From: Brevibacillus brevis NBRC 100599
GTDB lineage: Bacteria > Bacillota > Bacilli > Brevibacillales > Brevibacillaceae
Assembly: GCF_000010165.1 (NCBI RefSeq)
Contig: NC_012491.1
Location: 27,501 to 91,500, forward strand
DNA length: 64,000 nt
Direction of reading: 5' to 3'
The notes under the pieces were generated by a model. The model had not been told where the DNA came from. It searched no databases and saw only the letters and a program-made list of their open reading frames with translations. A program made the translations under genes and the position numbers. Below, one piece after another: positions 27,926-37,172 of the stretch (positions within the stretch are counted from its first letter, which is position 1; every line of letters begins with the position of its first letter).

Positions 27926-28421
27926 ACTTGGTGTACTTGTCGGCAATCGTAGATGCACAGAAGGAGTTCGGTTTGATCTCGGCACGAAAGTGATTGGTTT
28001 CTGCTAAGCTCAACAAAGACTGGATAAACTTACGGGTAGGACCATTCGTGCCGATATCAAAATGCAGGCGGATGGGAGTATCTAAGTGGCGGTCCCGCAA
28101 ATATTGGCGTACTTCTGTGGCAAGTCCGACTGCGTACATCGCTTCCTGGAATATACGCTGCTGCAAGGATGAGTACCGGCGTTCCTGAAATTTGTGATAA
28201 AAGAAGGTACCCCCATGGCCGGGACGGATCACTGTGATAACAAGAGCAAAAAAAGTCCCGCGGCTTTTTAATTGAGAGTCGGCCCCCACAATAATTTCAA
28301 ATGGACCACCTATTGATGAGATGGTATGTTCGATGTGGGAAAACACTTCTTCTTTTGCCAGTAGACCTCTAGTCGGACTGTGAAAGCGATCAAATAACGT
28401 ATTTGCAGAGGTTAAGCCCAC
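27924..28421 (-). CDS. ykuK: YkuK-like RNase H-fold protein
   Basis: 165-residue protein of the DUF458/YkuK family, predicted to have a ribonuclease H-like fold. Recognised by FHSPTRGLLAKEEVFSHIE at the N-terminus, the acidic VGADSQLKSRGTFFALV strand typical of RNase H folds, and LHFDIGTNGPTRKFI with further acidic residues. Activity is unproven. GTG 28421 follows GGAGGG. It is divergent from tadA and expressed alone. Confidence 0.85.
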   Translation of the reverse strand: MGLTSANTLFDRFHSPTRGLLAKEEVFSHIEHTISSIGGPFEIIVGADSQLKSRGTFFALVITVIRPGHGGTFFYHKFQERRYSSLQQRIFQEAMYAVGLATEVRQYLRDRHLDTPIRLHFDIGTNGPTRKFIQSLLSLAETNHFRAEIKPNSFCASTIADKYTK

Positions 28422-28600
28422 TCACATCCCTCCAGAAAGAGGCTAACAATGATTTGCATACTTCTCCTTACATCATTAATGTATGTAATCTCGCAGATAG
28501 TATGTGAACGGGTAGGGACAAAAACATCTTGAATCAACTTTTTTTTGGGTAAAAGGGTCCGTTTGTTGGGACGAAAGAATGTTTTTTGAAGGAGCTTTAG

Positions 28601-29089
<489 letters not shown>

Positions 29090-29102
29090 CCGGGCTGTCT
29101 GG

Positions 29103-29131
29103 AAAACCGTCTGTTTGCAGGCGGTTTTTAT
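29103..29131. terminator. Bidirectional terminator between tadA and the pseudouridine synthase
   Basis: AAAACCGTCTG and CAGGCGGTTTTT arms form a hairpin usable from both sides. Confidence 0.82.
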
Positions 29132-29847
29132 TTGTTTACGTTTTGCAGCATGTGCAGCTCTTCTTCGGTCAGTTCGCGATACTCACCAGGGGCGAGTGAC
29201 GGGTCAAGGTGAAGCGGGCCCATACGAATCCGTTGCAGATACACGACATGCAGGTCAAAAGCAGCAAACATCCGCTTTACCTGATGGAACTTTCCTTCCA
29301 TGATGGTGACACGAATCTCTGACGTTTCTCCCGAAGAGATAATCTCCAGCTTGGCTGGCAGTGTAGTGAAGTCCTCTAATTCCACGCCTTTGGCAAACTC
29401 CTGAACATGACGCTCAGTGACCCGGCCCTCGATACGGGCAAAGTACTCCTTGTCCACTTTCTTTTTCGGGGACAAGAGGCTATGGGAGAGATGACCGTCA
29501 TTGGTCAAGAGCAAGAGACCCTCTGTATCAATATCCAGTCGGCCTACAGGGTGCACTTTGATTGCCCACTCGTACGGGAGCAAGTCCACTACGGTTTCAT
29601 GGACATTGTCCTCTGTAGCTGAAACCACCCCCGGTGGTTTGTTCAGCAAAACATATACCCAGCGCTTAAAGTTAAGCGGTTCTCCATCCACAAGGATTTC
29701 TTGCTCCTCGGCAATGACATGCATTCCTGGGTCTGTTGCGACAACGCCGTCTACGACGATCAGTCGCTGTTTTACTAATGCTTTCACTTCCTTGCGCGTG
29801 CCGATTGCCATATTGGCCAGCACCTTGTCCAAACGTTCACGTTTCAT
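29128..29847 (-). CDS. RsuA-family 16S rRNA pseudouridine synthase
   Basis: 239-residue enzyme isomerising uridine to pseudouridine in rRNA. N-terminal S4 RNA-binding domain at residues 1-60 (RLDKVLANMAIGTRKEVKAL). Catalytic motif VGRLDIDTEGLLLLTNDG with the nucleophile Asp at about residue 102. The C-terminal part has EGKFHQVKRMFAAF. The size and KPPGVVSATED segment place it nearer to RsuA/YtzG than to RluB. ATG 29847 follows GCGAGG. Monocistronic. Confidence 0.9.
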   Translation of the reverse strand: MKRERLDKVLANMAIGTRKEVKALVKQRLIVVDGVVATDPGMHVIAEEQEILVDGEPLNFKRWVYVLLNKPPGVVSATEDNVHETVVDLLPYEWAIKVHPVGRLDIDTEGLLLLTNDGHLSHSLLSPKKKVDKEYFARIEGRVTERHVQEFAKGVELEDFTTLPAKLEIISSGETSEIRVTIMEGKFHQVKRMFAAFDLHVVYLQRIRMGPLHLDPSLAPGEYRELTEEELHMLQNVNK

Positions 29848-29950
29848 ATATGTTCCTCGCTTTTCTTCTGATCGGATACCAATCGTGTGTGCTGTTATTA
29901 GTTTGGCCTAATGAGCCGCGCAAATCAAGGGGCATACAGAGGAATGAGTC

Positions 29951-29979
29951 TTGCATTTTTGACTGTATTTTGCTATAGT
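29951..29979 (+). promoter_or_regulatory. Promoter of tRNA-Ser
   Basis: TTGCAT (29951-29956) and TATAGT (29974-29979) with a 17-bp spacer lie 27 bp before the tRNA. Confidence 0.65.
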
Positions 29980-30006
29980 AAGTAATGTTTCTGACAAACT
30001 AAATAT

Positions 30007-30095
30007 GGAGAGATACCCAAGTGGTCATAAGGGGACGCACTCGAAATGCGTTAGGCGTCGTGAGGCGTGCGTGGGTTCGAATCCCACTCTCTCCG
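30007..30095 (+). tRNA. tRNA-Ser (anticodon CGA)
   Basis: 89-nt class II tRNA with acceptor GGAGAGA/TCTCTCC and discriminator G, anticodon loop CTCGAAA giving CGA, a long variable arm (GGCGTCGTGAGGCGT) and T-arm GGGTTCGAATCCC. CCA is not encoded. It reads TCG codons. Confidence 0.95.
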
Positions 30096-30117
30096 CTTAG
30101 ATTTTCGGATCGAAGAG

Positions 30118-30166
30118 AATGAAGCATATTTTTGCCAGTGCGGCAGAGATATGCTTCATTTTTTTG
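30118..30166 (+). terminator. Intrinsic terminator of tRNA-Ser
   Basis: AATGAAGCATAT and ATATGCTTCATT perfect 12-bp arms are followed by TTTTT. The remaining 150 bp before the chemoreceptor gene hold no clear feature. Confidence 0.88.
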
Positions 30167-30319
30167 TATCAGTTGCCGCCACTTGTGAATGCCGCTGCAT
30201 CCGCTATTGCGATGGGATTATCGACCCTGGAAAATCGATTTCCCTCACTCTACATTTCGTTACGTTATATGTCGATATATTTATTGGTTTCATATATTTG
30301 CATCTGAGGAGTGGGAAAC

Positions 30320-32068
30320 ATGAGTGGCAAGTTGGGAAATACAATGGGGAGAACAGGGCTTTCACTTCGCACCAAATTACTTGCGGGGTTTCTTACAGTT
30401 GTTGCGTTGCTGGCATTTGTCAGCGTTTTTGCATTAAGCCAGATCAAAGGAGTAACCACGATATCTGGGGATATCAATAAGTCATGGATGCCAGCAGTTA
30501 CCCTTCTTGGCACGATGAATGGAGACATTTCGGATGTGGAGCGTCTTGCGCTCGATATTATCGTTGAACAGAACGAGGAGGAGCTCACGAAGCAGAAGAA
30601 GGTTCTGGATCAACTGCTCGTCAAAATCGAGGATGAACGGAAGCAACTTAAGACGCTTGTGTATGCCAGTAATAAGGAAGGCAGTGAGGCTGCCAATCTG
30701 TTCGAAGAGTTTAACAGCAAATACGATGCATACTTGGAAAAAATGCCTGAGTTCGTGAAGTTGGGCAGAGAAAACAAATATGATGAGGCAAGCAAGTTAC
30801 ATAGCGTGGCCTACCCATTGTGGTACGAGGCCAATGATAATATCAAGAACTTGATCGATATATACAGTGAGGGGGCCGGACAGGTTAGTCAAAGCGCTTC
30901 AGAGCTTTCTCAGCAAGCGTTTGTTATCATTCTGGTGTCTACGTCCGTAGCGGCTGTTATTGCACTGCTCATCGCCTTCTTCATGTCACACATCATCTCA
31001 AAACCTGTCCAGAAAATGAATCAGGCCGCTGTCCGAATCGCGAGTGGCGATCTAACGGGCGAGACGATTGTACTGCGTAACAAGGACGAGTTGGGCACGC
31101 TGGCGGCTTCCTTCAACACGATGACAGCGAATCTGCGCACCATGATTGAATCGGTGGCTACGACTTCTGAGCAAGTAGCAGCTTCGTCGGAGGAACTGCT
31201 AGCGAGCGCCGAGCAAAATGCGCAGGCATCGGAGCAAATTTCCCAAACGGTCGAGGAACTGGCCGTAGGTACCTCCGAACAGGTCAATATTGTCAAGAAC
31301 TCCTCGCAGGCCATGGGCGAAATGGCTTTGAGTTCGGAACAGATCGCACAGCTGGCACAGAGCGTATCGGTATCGGCCGTTGACGCGGCCAAACAATCTG
31401 AGGAAGGTAATATGATTATCAAGTCAGCGGTCGAACAGATGAGTGCTGTCCGGAATTCCATCACGTCCCTTTCCGAGCTGGTTATGGGTCTGGGAGAACG
31501 TTCGGCAGAGATTGGAACGATCACCGAGGTCATTAACAATTTGGCAAGTCAGACGAACCTGCTGGCGCTGAATGCGGCGATTGAGGCCGCCAGAGCCGGG
31601 GAGCATGGTCGCGGATTCGCTGTCGTTGCCGAAGAGGTTCGGAAGCTGGCCGAAGAATCCTCATTGTCTGCGCAGCGAATTACTGACCTCGTGCAGCTGA
31701 TCCAGAATGATACAAGGCAAGCGGTTGAAGCCGTTAAAATGAACAGCGACGAGACGCGAAGCGGCATGGAGATTGTCACAGCAGCCGGACAGGCATTCGA
31801 GAATATCTCGAATGCAGTCAACAAGGTGGCAAGTGAGATTCAGGAAGTATCCGCAGGCGCTGAACAGATGGCGGCAAGCGCGGACGAGGTCGTCAATTAC
31901 GTAGAACAGATTTCGGCGATTGCAGAGGAAGCATCTAGTGGCGTGCATAACGTATCTGCCGCTACGGAGCAGCAGCAGGCTTCCACAGAGGAGATCGCTT
32001 CGTCAGCGGATTCCCTCTCGAAGATGGCGGAGGAGCTTCAGGAGCAGATCAACAAGTTCAAAGTATAA
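30320..32068 (+). CDS. Methyl-accepting chemotaxis protein
   Basis: 582-residue chemoreceptor signalling to CheA/CheW. The start ATG 30320 follows GAGGAG (GTG 30311 is an alternative). Transmembrane 1 is at about residues 18-42. An extracytoplasmic four-helix-bundle-like sensor (about 43-195) contains [20 protein letters not shown]. Transmembrane 2 is at about 200-222, with HAMP next. The cytoplasmic coiled coil has the invariant hairpin tip around [20 protein letters not shown] and [16 protein letters not shown]. The ligand is unknown. It is a lone gene with its own terminator. Confidence 0.93.
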   Translation: MSGKLGNTMGRTGLSLRTKLLAGFLTVVALLAFVSVFALSQIKGVTTISGDINKSWMPAVTLLGTMNGDISDVERLALDIIVEQNEEELTKQKKVLDQLLVKIEDERKQLKTLVYASNKEGSEAANLFEEFNSKYDAYLEKMPEFVKLGRENKYDEASKLHSVAYPLWYEANDNIKNLIDIYSEGAGQVSQSASELSQQAFVIILVSTSVAAVIALLIAFFMSHIISKPVQKMNQAAVRIASGDLTGETIVLRNKDELGTLAASFNTMTANLRTMIESVATTSEQVAASSEELLASAEQNAQASEQISQTVEELAVGTSEQVNIVKNSSQAMGEMALSSEQIAQLAQSVSVSAVDAAKQSEEGNMIIKSAVEQMSAVRNSITSLSELVMGLGERSAEIGTITEVINNLASQTNLLALNAAIEAARAGEHGRGFAVVAEEVRKLAEESSLSAQRITDLVQLIQNDTRQAVEAVKMNSDETRSGMEIVTAAGQAFENISNAVNKVASEIQEVSAGAEQMAASADEVVNYVEQISAIAEEASSGVHNVSAATEQQQASTEEIASSADSLSKMAEELQEQINKFKV

Positions 32069-32082
32069 TTCAAAACCAGACT

Positions 32083-32125
32083 GCTTCTTCTGTTTGCTTG
32101 GGCGGCAGAAGAAGCGTTTTTTTTG
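32083..32125 (+). terminator. Intrinsic terminator of the chemoreceptor gene
   Basis: GCTTCTTCTG and CAGAAGAAGC arms are followed by TTTTTTTT. Confidence 0.9.
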
Positions 32126-32280
32126 GAAAAGAGCAATTCATAGGGACCTCCAAGGATATATCCGATTAACTTGATGGTATGGTTACAAATAAATATCACG
32201 ATAATCCGAGACTCTAGTCTCTCTAACACTTTTTTTCTCCATTTTTAAACGCCTCCACTGAATAACGTATTATCGTCAAA

Positions 32281-32325
32281 AGGTGCTGTCCTCCTAGATA
32301 AAAGCTTAGGTGGGACAGCATTTTC
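32281..32325 (+). terminator. Orphan terminator-like hairpin upstream of the ECF sigma gene
   Basis: TGCTGTCCTCCTA and TAGGTGGGACAGCA arms (one bulge region) are followed by TTTTCTTTTTT. The chemoreceptor gene already has its own terminator at 32083-32125, and no reading frame lies between. So this hairpin either ends an unannotated small RNA (about 32130-32320) or attenuates entry into the sigma operon. Confidence 0.65.
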
Positions 32326-32344
32326 TTTTTTCTATCAAAAAAAC

Positions 32345-32369
32345 TGTAAGCAAATCTCATTTTTGCGTC
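32345..32369 (+). promoter_or_regulatory. Candidate ECF-type autoregulatory promoter
   Basis: TGTAAG (32345-32350), 15 bp, CGTC (32366-32369) resembles the TGTAAC-N16-CGTC pattern used by Bacillus ECF sigma factors, 36 bp before the sigma gene. One base differs in the -35 and the spacer is short. Confidence 0.35.
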
Positions 32370-32404
32370 TAATAAGGTACAAACCCATAAAAAGGAGCGT
32401 ACGA

Positions 32405-32935
32405 ATGGATTCCGATGACCGAATAGAGCGATGGTTCCAGCAATACGGCCATGATATTTACAATTACCTCGCGTATTTTACCGGACGGAGAGATGTCGAG
32501 GATTTAGTCCAAGAAGTTTTTACAAAGGCGCTTAGAGCCTTATCAGGCTACGAAGGAAGGGCACAGCCCAAGACATGGCTTCTGACCATCGCACGCCATA
32601 CAGCGATTGATAATAGGCGAAAGCAAAAAATGATGGACTGGTTCCCCGAAAACGTCCTCCGACTCCTCACTTCCAAAGAGCGTACACCTGAGAAGGCATT
32701 GGTGTTAAAGGAACAGTTGCAAGAAGTATATGAAGCGATGAATCACTTGAAAAGCACGTATCGAGAAGTTCTCATCCTGCGGTTGATCGAGGGAGTATCT
32801 ACAGCAGAGACGGCAGAAATCTTGGGCTGGAGTGAAGCAAAAGTCAGCACGACGCTCCATCGTGCGATCAAGGAATTGCAAAAACAAATAGGCAATAGCG
32901 GCAGGGAGGTTAATCTACATGACGCCATCTTTTGA
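32405..32935 (+). CDS. ECF-type RNA polymerase sigma factor
   Basis: 176-residue extracytoplasmic-function sigma factor from ATG 32405 after AAAAGGAGC. Region 2 (about residues 10-80) includes DVEDLVQEVFTKALRAL and the -10 recognition and melting segment PKTWLLTIARHTAIDNRRK. Region 4 (about 115-170) has YREVLILRLIEGVSTAETAE followed by the helix-turn-helix ILGWSEAKVSTTLHRAIKEL. The last 17 bp overlap the gene for a membrane protein with a penicillin-binding-protein-like outer domain, presumably its anti-sigma factor. The first signal is therefore likely a cell-envelope or beta-lactam cue. Confidence 0.92.
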   Translation: MDSDDRIERWFQQYGHDIYNYLAYFTGRRDVEDLVQEVFTKALRALSGYEGRAQPKTWLLTIARHTAIDNRRKQKMMDWFPENVLRLLTSKERTPEKALVLKEQLQEVYEAMNHLKSTYREVLILRLIEGVSTAETAEILGWSEAKVSTTLHRAIKELQKQIGNSGREVNLHDAIF

Positions 32936-34226
32936 AGAAAAAGAGATAAGCACAGTGCTGCAAGCATTTCCGTCGCTTCAGATGGACGAGGACAAACGAC
33001 GTGAAATCGCGGGTCATATCCGTCGAGAAAGGGAGCTGCTCGAACAAATGAAAAAGCGCAAAAAATATGCCAAGGTAATCGGAGGCGCAGTTGCTTCATT
33101 GGCTTCATTGGCTTTATTGTTTATCGCTTATCAGTGGATGCCTTCGGAGGCCGTGCCGAGCGCACAACAGATGAATACTGAGGGGAGTCAAAAGGTACAA
33201 GCCGCAGGAACGACATCCCAAGCAGATAAGGTTCTGACCCTCGATTCACAAATTCAGGACTATATAGAAGAAGCGATACATAAGACCAACAAAGCCTATC
33301 AGCCTGAAAATATGACGGTAATTGTTACCGATCCAAATAACGGAGAAATTCTTGGGATGGGGAATCTGAAAAGACCAACTGACCGAGTTCCACACATAGT
33401 CAGGGCGATGTCAGATCCTGTGGTCGCATTTCCGATCGTGACGTTGGCGGCTGCTATTGAAGAGGGGAAGTATAAGAACTACGAAACTTATGAGTCCGGA
33501 ACTTACGAGATTACCCCGGGCAAGTTTATAAAAGACCATAATGTTGGGAAGGGCTGGGGACAGATTGCGTATTTAGAGGGTATCCAACGTTCTTCTCAAG
33601 TCGCTTTTGCCAAGCTCAGTGAACGGATACCAGAGGACTCGTTACAGCAATATTTTGAACGGTTCGGTTTTGGAGCGAAAACGGGCACAGAACAATTAAA
33701 TGAACAGTCTGGAAAGATACCAAACATGGATACTCCCTATGATAAGGCAATGGCAGCTTATGGACTTGGGGGTTCTGCCTCTCCCATTCAACAAGTAGCT
33801 GCTGTCGGGGCCATCGCCAACGGGGGTGAATTGATGAAACCACATGTCACGAGGGAGGAAACGAATCACATTGACAAAGGGCGTCGAGTCATATCAGTAG
33901 AAACAGCCAAACAGGTTCGAGCAATTTTAGAGACGTTAGTAAACAACAAACCTGGCTCAGATACAGCCTTTTCCATAAAAGAGCATACAGTCGCTGGGCG
34001 TACAGGAATAGTGCAGAAACGCGACCAGCAAGGAAATTTCATCGATGGAAAATATACGTATTCATTTATCGGATTTGCACCAAGCGATGATCCAAAGCTA
34101 TTGGTTTACATAGCTGTTGATAATCCGAATACAGACCTCTGGGTAAGATTATGGGGACAAGAAATTGTTGCTCCCCCTTTCAAAGAAATCATGGAAAACA
34201 GTTTGCAGTATCTCCAAAAACGATAA
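32919..34226 (+). CDS. Putative anti-sigma factor with catalytically degenerate PBP transpeptidase domain
   Basis: 435-residue type II membrane protein translationally coupled to the ECF sigma gene (17-bp overlap; site GGGAGG). Residues 1-46 are a short charged cytosolic part, 47-73 one transmembrane helix, 74-110 a linker, and 105-435 clearly a class-B penicillin-binding-protein transpeptidase domain (VLTLDSQIQDYIEEAIHKTN, EILGMGNLKRP, FGFGAKTGTEQLNEQSGKIP). The active-site motif that normally reads SxxK (as in EPGSTFK) is DPVVAFP at 166-172, so the nucleophile Ser is Val169 and the Lys is Pro172. The SxN motif reads SSQ at 225-227 and KTG reads RTG at 361-363. It cannot acylate or cross-link, yet the fold is well kept. 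I infer a sensor that controls the sigma factor. Canonical anti-sigma motifs are not obvious. Confidence 0.78.
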   Translation: MTPSFEEKEISTVLQAFPSLQMDEDKRREIAGHIRRERELLEQMKKRKKYAKVIGGAVASLASLALLFIAYQWMPSEAVPSAQQMNTEGSQKVQAAGTTSQADKVLTLDSQIQDYIEEAIHKTNKAYQPENMTVIVTDPNNGEILGMGNLKRPTDRVPHIVRAMSDPVVAFPIVTLAAAIEEGKYKNYETYESGTYEITPGKFIKDHNVGKGWGQIAYLEGIQRSSQVAFAKLSERIPEDSLQQYFERFGFGAKTGTEQLNEQSGKIPNMDTPYDKAMAAYGLGGSASPIQQVAAVGAIANGGELMKPHVTREETNHIDKGRRVISVETAKQVRAILETLVNNKPGSDTAFSIKEHTVAGRTGIVQKRDQQGNFIDGKYTYSFIGFAPSDDPKLLVYIAVDNPNTDLWVRLWGQEIVAPPFKEIMENSLQYLQKR

Positions 34227-34246
34227 TCAACCCATCCATCAAAAAA

Positions 34247-34296
34247 GGAAGCATAGCGGTATACCCCTAAAGGTATCCGAATGCTTCCTCTTTTTG
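34247..34296. terminator. Bidirectional terminator after the sigma operon
   Basis: GGAAGCAT and ATGCTTCC arms extend inward by GCGG/CCG and ATACC/GGTAT pairs; flanked by AAAAAA and CTTTTTG, serving both convergent genes. Confidence 0.85.
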
Positions 34297-34307
34297 TTTT
34301 CCCCATT

Positions 34308-34736
34308 CTACTTCTTACAAAAATAAGGCCCGCACCACTCGGTTTCATGGGTCTTCACATACGTCCACGTAAAGTCCTTATCCACGATGTACACATCGTA
34401 TTCCTTTTCCAAGTCCGCGACAGAAAACCTCGCAGCATTTTCCAAAATCAGAACTTCGTTAGCAAGCTGGTAAAACACATAGTACGACTCATGGGCCACC
34501 TGCTGAAAGGCTTCATCCGCTTCCTCGCGTTCAAGACAATCTCTCAGTTTATAGCTGAATAAATGCCACAGATACCCCTGGTAGCCGTCTTTATTTTTGA
34601 GAAAAATCCTCTCTTTATCCTCTTCGGTCAGATGGCTCGCAAAATGCTTTTCCCATTCTTCCCGTAAGTATGGTCCCCAAATAGACAGCTCTGTTGTCTT
34701 CGTGTTCTTTTCCTTCATCCGGTCAGCTAGTTTCAT
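34308..34736 (-). CDS. DUF4275-family protein
   Basis: 142-residue soluble protein from ATG 34736 after GGAGG (a longer frame upstream is rejected). Resembles DUF4275 by LREEWEKHFASHLTEEDKERI, the central GYLWHLFSY, and the C-terminal VDKDFTWTYVKTHE...CGPYF. No function is known; no catalytic signature is visible. It is divergent from the sulfur regulon promoter, and its own promoter overlaps that region. Confidence 0.75.
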   Translation of the reverse strand: MKLADRMKEKNTKTTELSIWGPYLREEWEKHFASHLTEEDKERIFLKNKDGYQGYLWHLFSYKLRDCLEREEADEAFQQVAHESYYVFYQLANEVLILENAARFSVADLEKEYDVYIVDKDFTWTYVKTHETEWCGPYFCKK

Positions 34737-34812
34737 TGGGCGCCTCCATGTTGATACAAGTTCATTTCTAAGAAAATACGTATGAAAGAGTAGGTCGGTC
34801 ACGTTTCGACTA

Positions 34813-34858
34813 TTGACAAAGAAAAACGAGGCGCATATTATAATACCCATAGGGGTAT
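34813..34858 (+). promoter_or_regulatory. Promoter with CsoR/CstR-type operator
   Basis: Perfect TTGACA (34813-34818) and TATTAT (34836-34841) with a 17-bp spacer. Immediately after the -10 is the palindrome ATACCC-ATAG-GGGTAT (34843-34858), the operator form bound by CsoR-family repressors. The repressor is probably the CstR-like protein at 38757. Confidence 0.85.
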
Positions 34859-34911
34859 ATGTATAAAGTTGATTGATCACATTTTCATTCAAAAAGTAGG
34901 AGGTAGACAAC

Positions 34912-35493
34912 ATGTCCGTACAATCGAATTTTTCTGCTGATAAAACATTAGATTGCAAAGGCTTGGCATGTCCAATGCCTGTCGTACGTACAAAAAAAGC
35001 AATGGAAGAGATGTTACCGGGTCAAGTGATGGAGGTACAGGCGACGGATAAAGGGTCATTGGCTGACCTGAAGAGCTGGGCAAACAATACGGGGCATGAA
35101 TATTTGGGCTCGATTCAGGAGGGGGAAGTATGGAAGCATTTCCTGCGAAAAGCGAGTACCCATGAGGTGAAGGAGGAGACGAATTTCTTGCGGACCATAT
35201 CTAATGAAGAACTGCAAAAAAAGCTGGAAGCCAACGAGAAGCTGACGCTCATTGATGTGCGAGAACAGGCAGAATACGCTTTTCACCGCATTCCTGTAGC
35301 TATTTCAATACCCCTGGGAGTATTAGAGCAGCGTTTGGATGAGCTACAGCTCGATGACGACATCTACATGATCTGCCGATCCGGCAAACGCAGCGACATG
35401 GCATGTCAGTTGCTGGCCAAAAAAGGTTTTACCAAAATCACCAATGTGCTACCGGGTATGTCCGGCTGGAATGGCCCGGTAGAAAAACAATAA
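34912..35493 (+). CDS. TusA-rhodanese fusion sulfurtransferase (CstA-like)
   Basis: 193-residue cytosolic persulfide carrier. Residues 10-80 form a TusA domain with the acceptor Cys in [14 protein letters not shown]. Residues 90-190 form a rhodanese domain with the active loop CRSGKRS. In S. aureus CstA similar domains move sulfane sulfur within the cst operon; the match is by domain content, not proven orthology. ATG 34912 follows AGGAGG. First gene of the sulfur regulon; its promoter carries a CsoR/CstR-type operator. Confidence 0.9.
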   Translation: MSVQSNFSADKTLDCKGLACPMPVVRTKKAMEEMLPGQVMEVQATDKGSLADLKSWANNTGHEYLGSIQEGEVWKHFLRKASTHEVKEETNFLRTISNEELQKKLEANEKLTLIDVREQAEYAFHRIPVAISIPLGVLEQRLDELQLDDDIYMICRSGKRSDMACQLLAKKGFTKITNVLPGMSGWNGPVEKQ

Positions 35494-35506
35494 GGGGGAG
35501 GGAAAG

Positions 35507-36658
35507 ATGATGGAACAACAAACAAGTGTGAAGGTGATGACAGCACACGAGCTAACGCAGCTTCTCTTTGCGCAGGAGGAATTGTTTATTCTAGACGTTC
35601 GCAATACGAGCGATTATGAGAATTGGCGAATCGAAGGGCATCGAGTCGTGAGCATGAACATCCCTTACTTTGATTTGCTGGATGGGGTGGAGAGTGTTCT
35701 GGAGAAAATCCCTGTGCATCAAAAGGTGTTGGTTGTCTGTGCAAAAGAGGGCTCGTCTATTTTTGTCGCAGAGATGCTGGCAGAAGCGGGTTTTACGGAT
35801 GTTTCTTACCTGCAAGGAGGCATGAAGGCGTGGAGTGATCATCTGGAGCCAGTGAAGGTGGGAGAACTCCGTGATGGCGGTGCGATTTATCAGTTTGTCC
35901 GCATTGGGAAAGGCTGCTTGTCTTACATGATCGTATCAGGAGGGGAAGCGGCTGTCGTCGATACATTGCGGATGACGGATGTGTACGAAGCATTTGCAGC
36001 AAAGCATCAATGGACGATTAAGCACACCATCGATACCCATCTGCACGCCGACCATATTTCTGGTGGAAAGAAGCTGGCAGAACGACTCGATGCATCGTAT
36101 TGGCTTCCAGAAAAAGATGCGGAAGAAGTTACGTATTTCTATCGTAAGCTAGAGGAAGGGCAGGAAATCCAGGTGGGTGCAACCAAAATCGCGATCCTGC
36201 CGATCTACTCCCCCGGACATACCATCGGGAGTACGTCGCTGCTTGTCGATGATACGTATTTTCTCACAGGAGACAGTCTGTTCGTAGCTTCGATCGGACG
36301 TCCGGATTTGGCTGGGAAAGCAGAAGATTGGGTGGGAGACCTGCATAACACCTTGTATAATCGATATAAAGAGCTTCCCGAGCATTTAGTCGTGCTGCCT
36401 GCTCATTTTGGCAGCTACACGGAGATTGGTCCAATGGGTGTCGTATCTGCCCGGTTGGGTGACTTGTATCGCAACAATCCAGGGCTAACGATTGCGGATG
36501 AAAGTGAATTCCGGCATATCGTTACGCATCATTTGCCGCCGCAGCCGAATGCGTACCAAGAAATTCGTCAAGTGAACATGGGGAAATTAAAACCGAGCGA
36601 AGAGGAACAACAAGAGATGGAAGTAGGGCCAAATCGCTGCGCCATTCACGATAAATAA
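35507..36658 (+). CDS. Rhodanese-metallo-beta-lactamase fusion (persulfide dioxygenase-like, CstB-like)
   Basis: 383-residue two-domain enzyme. Rhodanese-like residues 8-112 have a loop VVCAKEGSS with the candidate active Cys. The metallo-beta-lactamase domain (120-350) has [11 protein letters not shown] (HxHxDH), SPGHTIGST and [15 protein letters not shown] as in the ETHE1/CstB persulfide dioxygenases. It is predicted to oxidise glutathione- or bacillithiol-persulfide to sulfite. In S. aureus CstB the order is MBL first; here the rhodanese comes first. ATG 35507 follows GGGGGAGGG. Second gene of the unit. Confidence 0.9.
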   Translation: MMEQQTSVKVMTAHELTQLLFAQEELFILDVRNTSDYENWRIEGHRVVSMNIPYFDLLDGVESVLEKIPVHQKVLVVCAKEGSSIFVAEMLAEAGFTDVSYLQGGMKAWSDHLEPVKVGELRDGGAIYQFVRIGKGCLSYMIVSGGEAAVVDTLRMTDVYEAFAAKHQWTIKHTIDTHLHADHISGGKKLAERLDASYWLPEKDAEEVTYFYRKLEEGQEIQVGATKIAILPIYSPGHTIGSTSLLVDDTYFLTGDSLFVASIGRPDLAGKAEDWVGDLHNTLYNRYKELPEHLVVLPAHFGSYTEIGPMGVVSARLGDLYRNNPGLTIADESEFRHIVTHHLPPQPNAYQEIRQVNMGKLKPSEEEQQEMEVGPNRCAIHDK

Positions 36659-36720
36659 CCAAGAGGTAGTTCAAAAAATCGTCTTTTGATCACGCATTTA
36701 TATAACAGGAGGAATAAAAA

Positions 36721-36945
36721 ATGGCGGATATGGTGGTAGATACAAAAGGCCTGGCTTGCCCGATGCCAATCGTCAAAGCAAAAAAAGCAATGGACGGAAT
36801 GCAATCTGGTCAAACCATGGAGGTACTCTCGACGGACAAAGGCTCTCTGAACGACTTCACCGCTTGGGTCAAGCAAACCGGGAATGAGCTGGTTTCCCAT
36901 GAGGTTGAGAACGGTGTATACAAATTTTTAGTGAAAAAGCTGTAG
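36721..36945 (+). CDS. TusA-like sulfur carrier protein
   Basis: 74-residue single-domain TusA protein with LACPMPIVKAKKAMDGM carrying the persulfide Cys at about residue 13. Site AGGAGG before ATG 36721. It is very similar in layout to the N-terminal TusA domain of the first gene, so the two probably arose by duplication. A hairpin follows before a convergent small gene. Confidence 0.92.
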   Translation: MADMVVDTKGLACPMPIVKAKKAMDGMQSGQTMEVLSTDKGSLNDFTAWVKQTGNELVSHEVENGVYKFLVKKL

Positions 36946-36953
36946 GGAGACAG

Positions 36954-37003
36954 AAGCGAGCACTTTTGGATGAAGCCGCTAACGGTTCGTGTCGTGCTCG
37001 CTT
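36954..37003. terminator. Hairpin after tusA
   Basis: AAGCGAGCAC and GTGCTCGCTT perfect 10-bp arms, long loop, weak T run. Confidence 0.55.
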
Positions 37004-37172
37004 ACTCCTGATTTTCATAAACGATACGTACGCCAAGGTGCGTATAGATTTCTTCTTTGTAATGGCCATTTGGGCACTGCTTTTCACTGAACAAGGCATT
37101 ATTGTGTGAGCGCAAAGGTTCTTGGCAGGTGGGGCACCGATGCTGAAAAATGGATTTGAAAAAGGGAATCAT
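37002..37172 (-). CDS. Small zinc-ribbon protein
   Basis: 56 residues from ATG 37172 after AAGGTG (an upstream ATG at 37190 is possible). It contains a CPTC near residue 13 and CPNGH near residue 33, a four-ligand zinc ribbon (CxxC...CxxxH or C), with a C-terminal strand-rich tail. It is antisense to its neighbours within the sulfur regulon and convergent with tusA. Family unknown; it may be a cold-shock-like or regulatory small protein, but nothing in it allows a function to be named. Confidence 0.6.
   Translation of the reverse strand: MIPFFKSIFQHRCPTCQEPLRSHNNALFSEKQCPNGHYKEEIYTHLGVRIVYENQE

Noticed and set aside
34259-34276. ATACCCCTAAAGGTAT, similar to the CstR operator at 34843
   Set aside because: It forms the inner part of the terminator stem between the sigma operon and the convergent gene, and has no promoter next to it.
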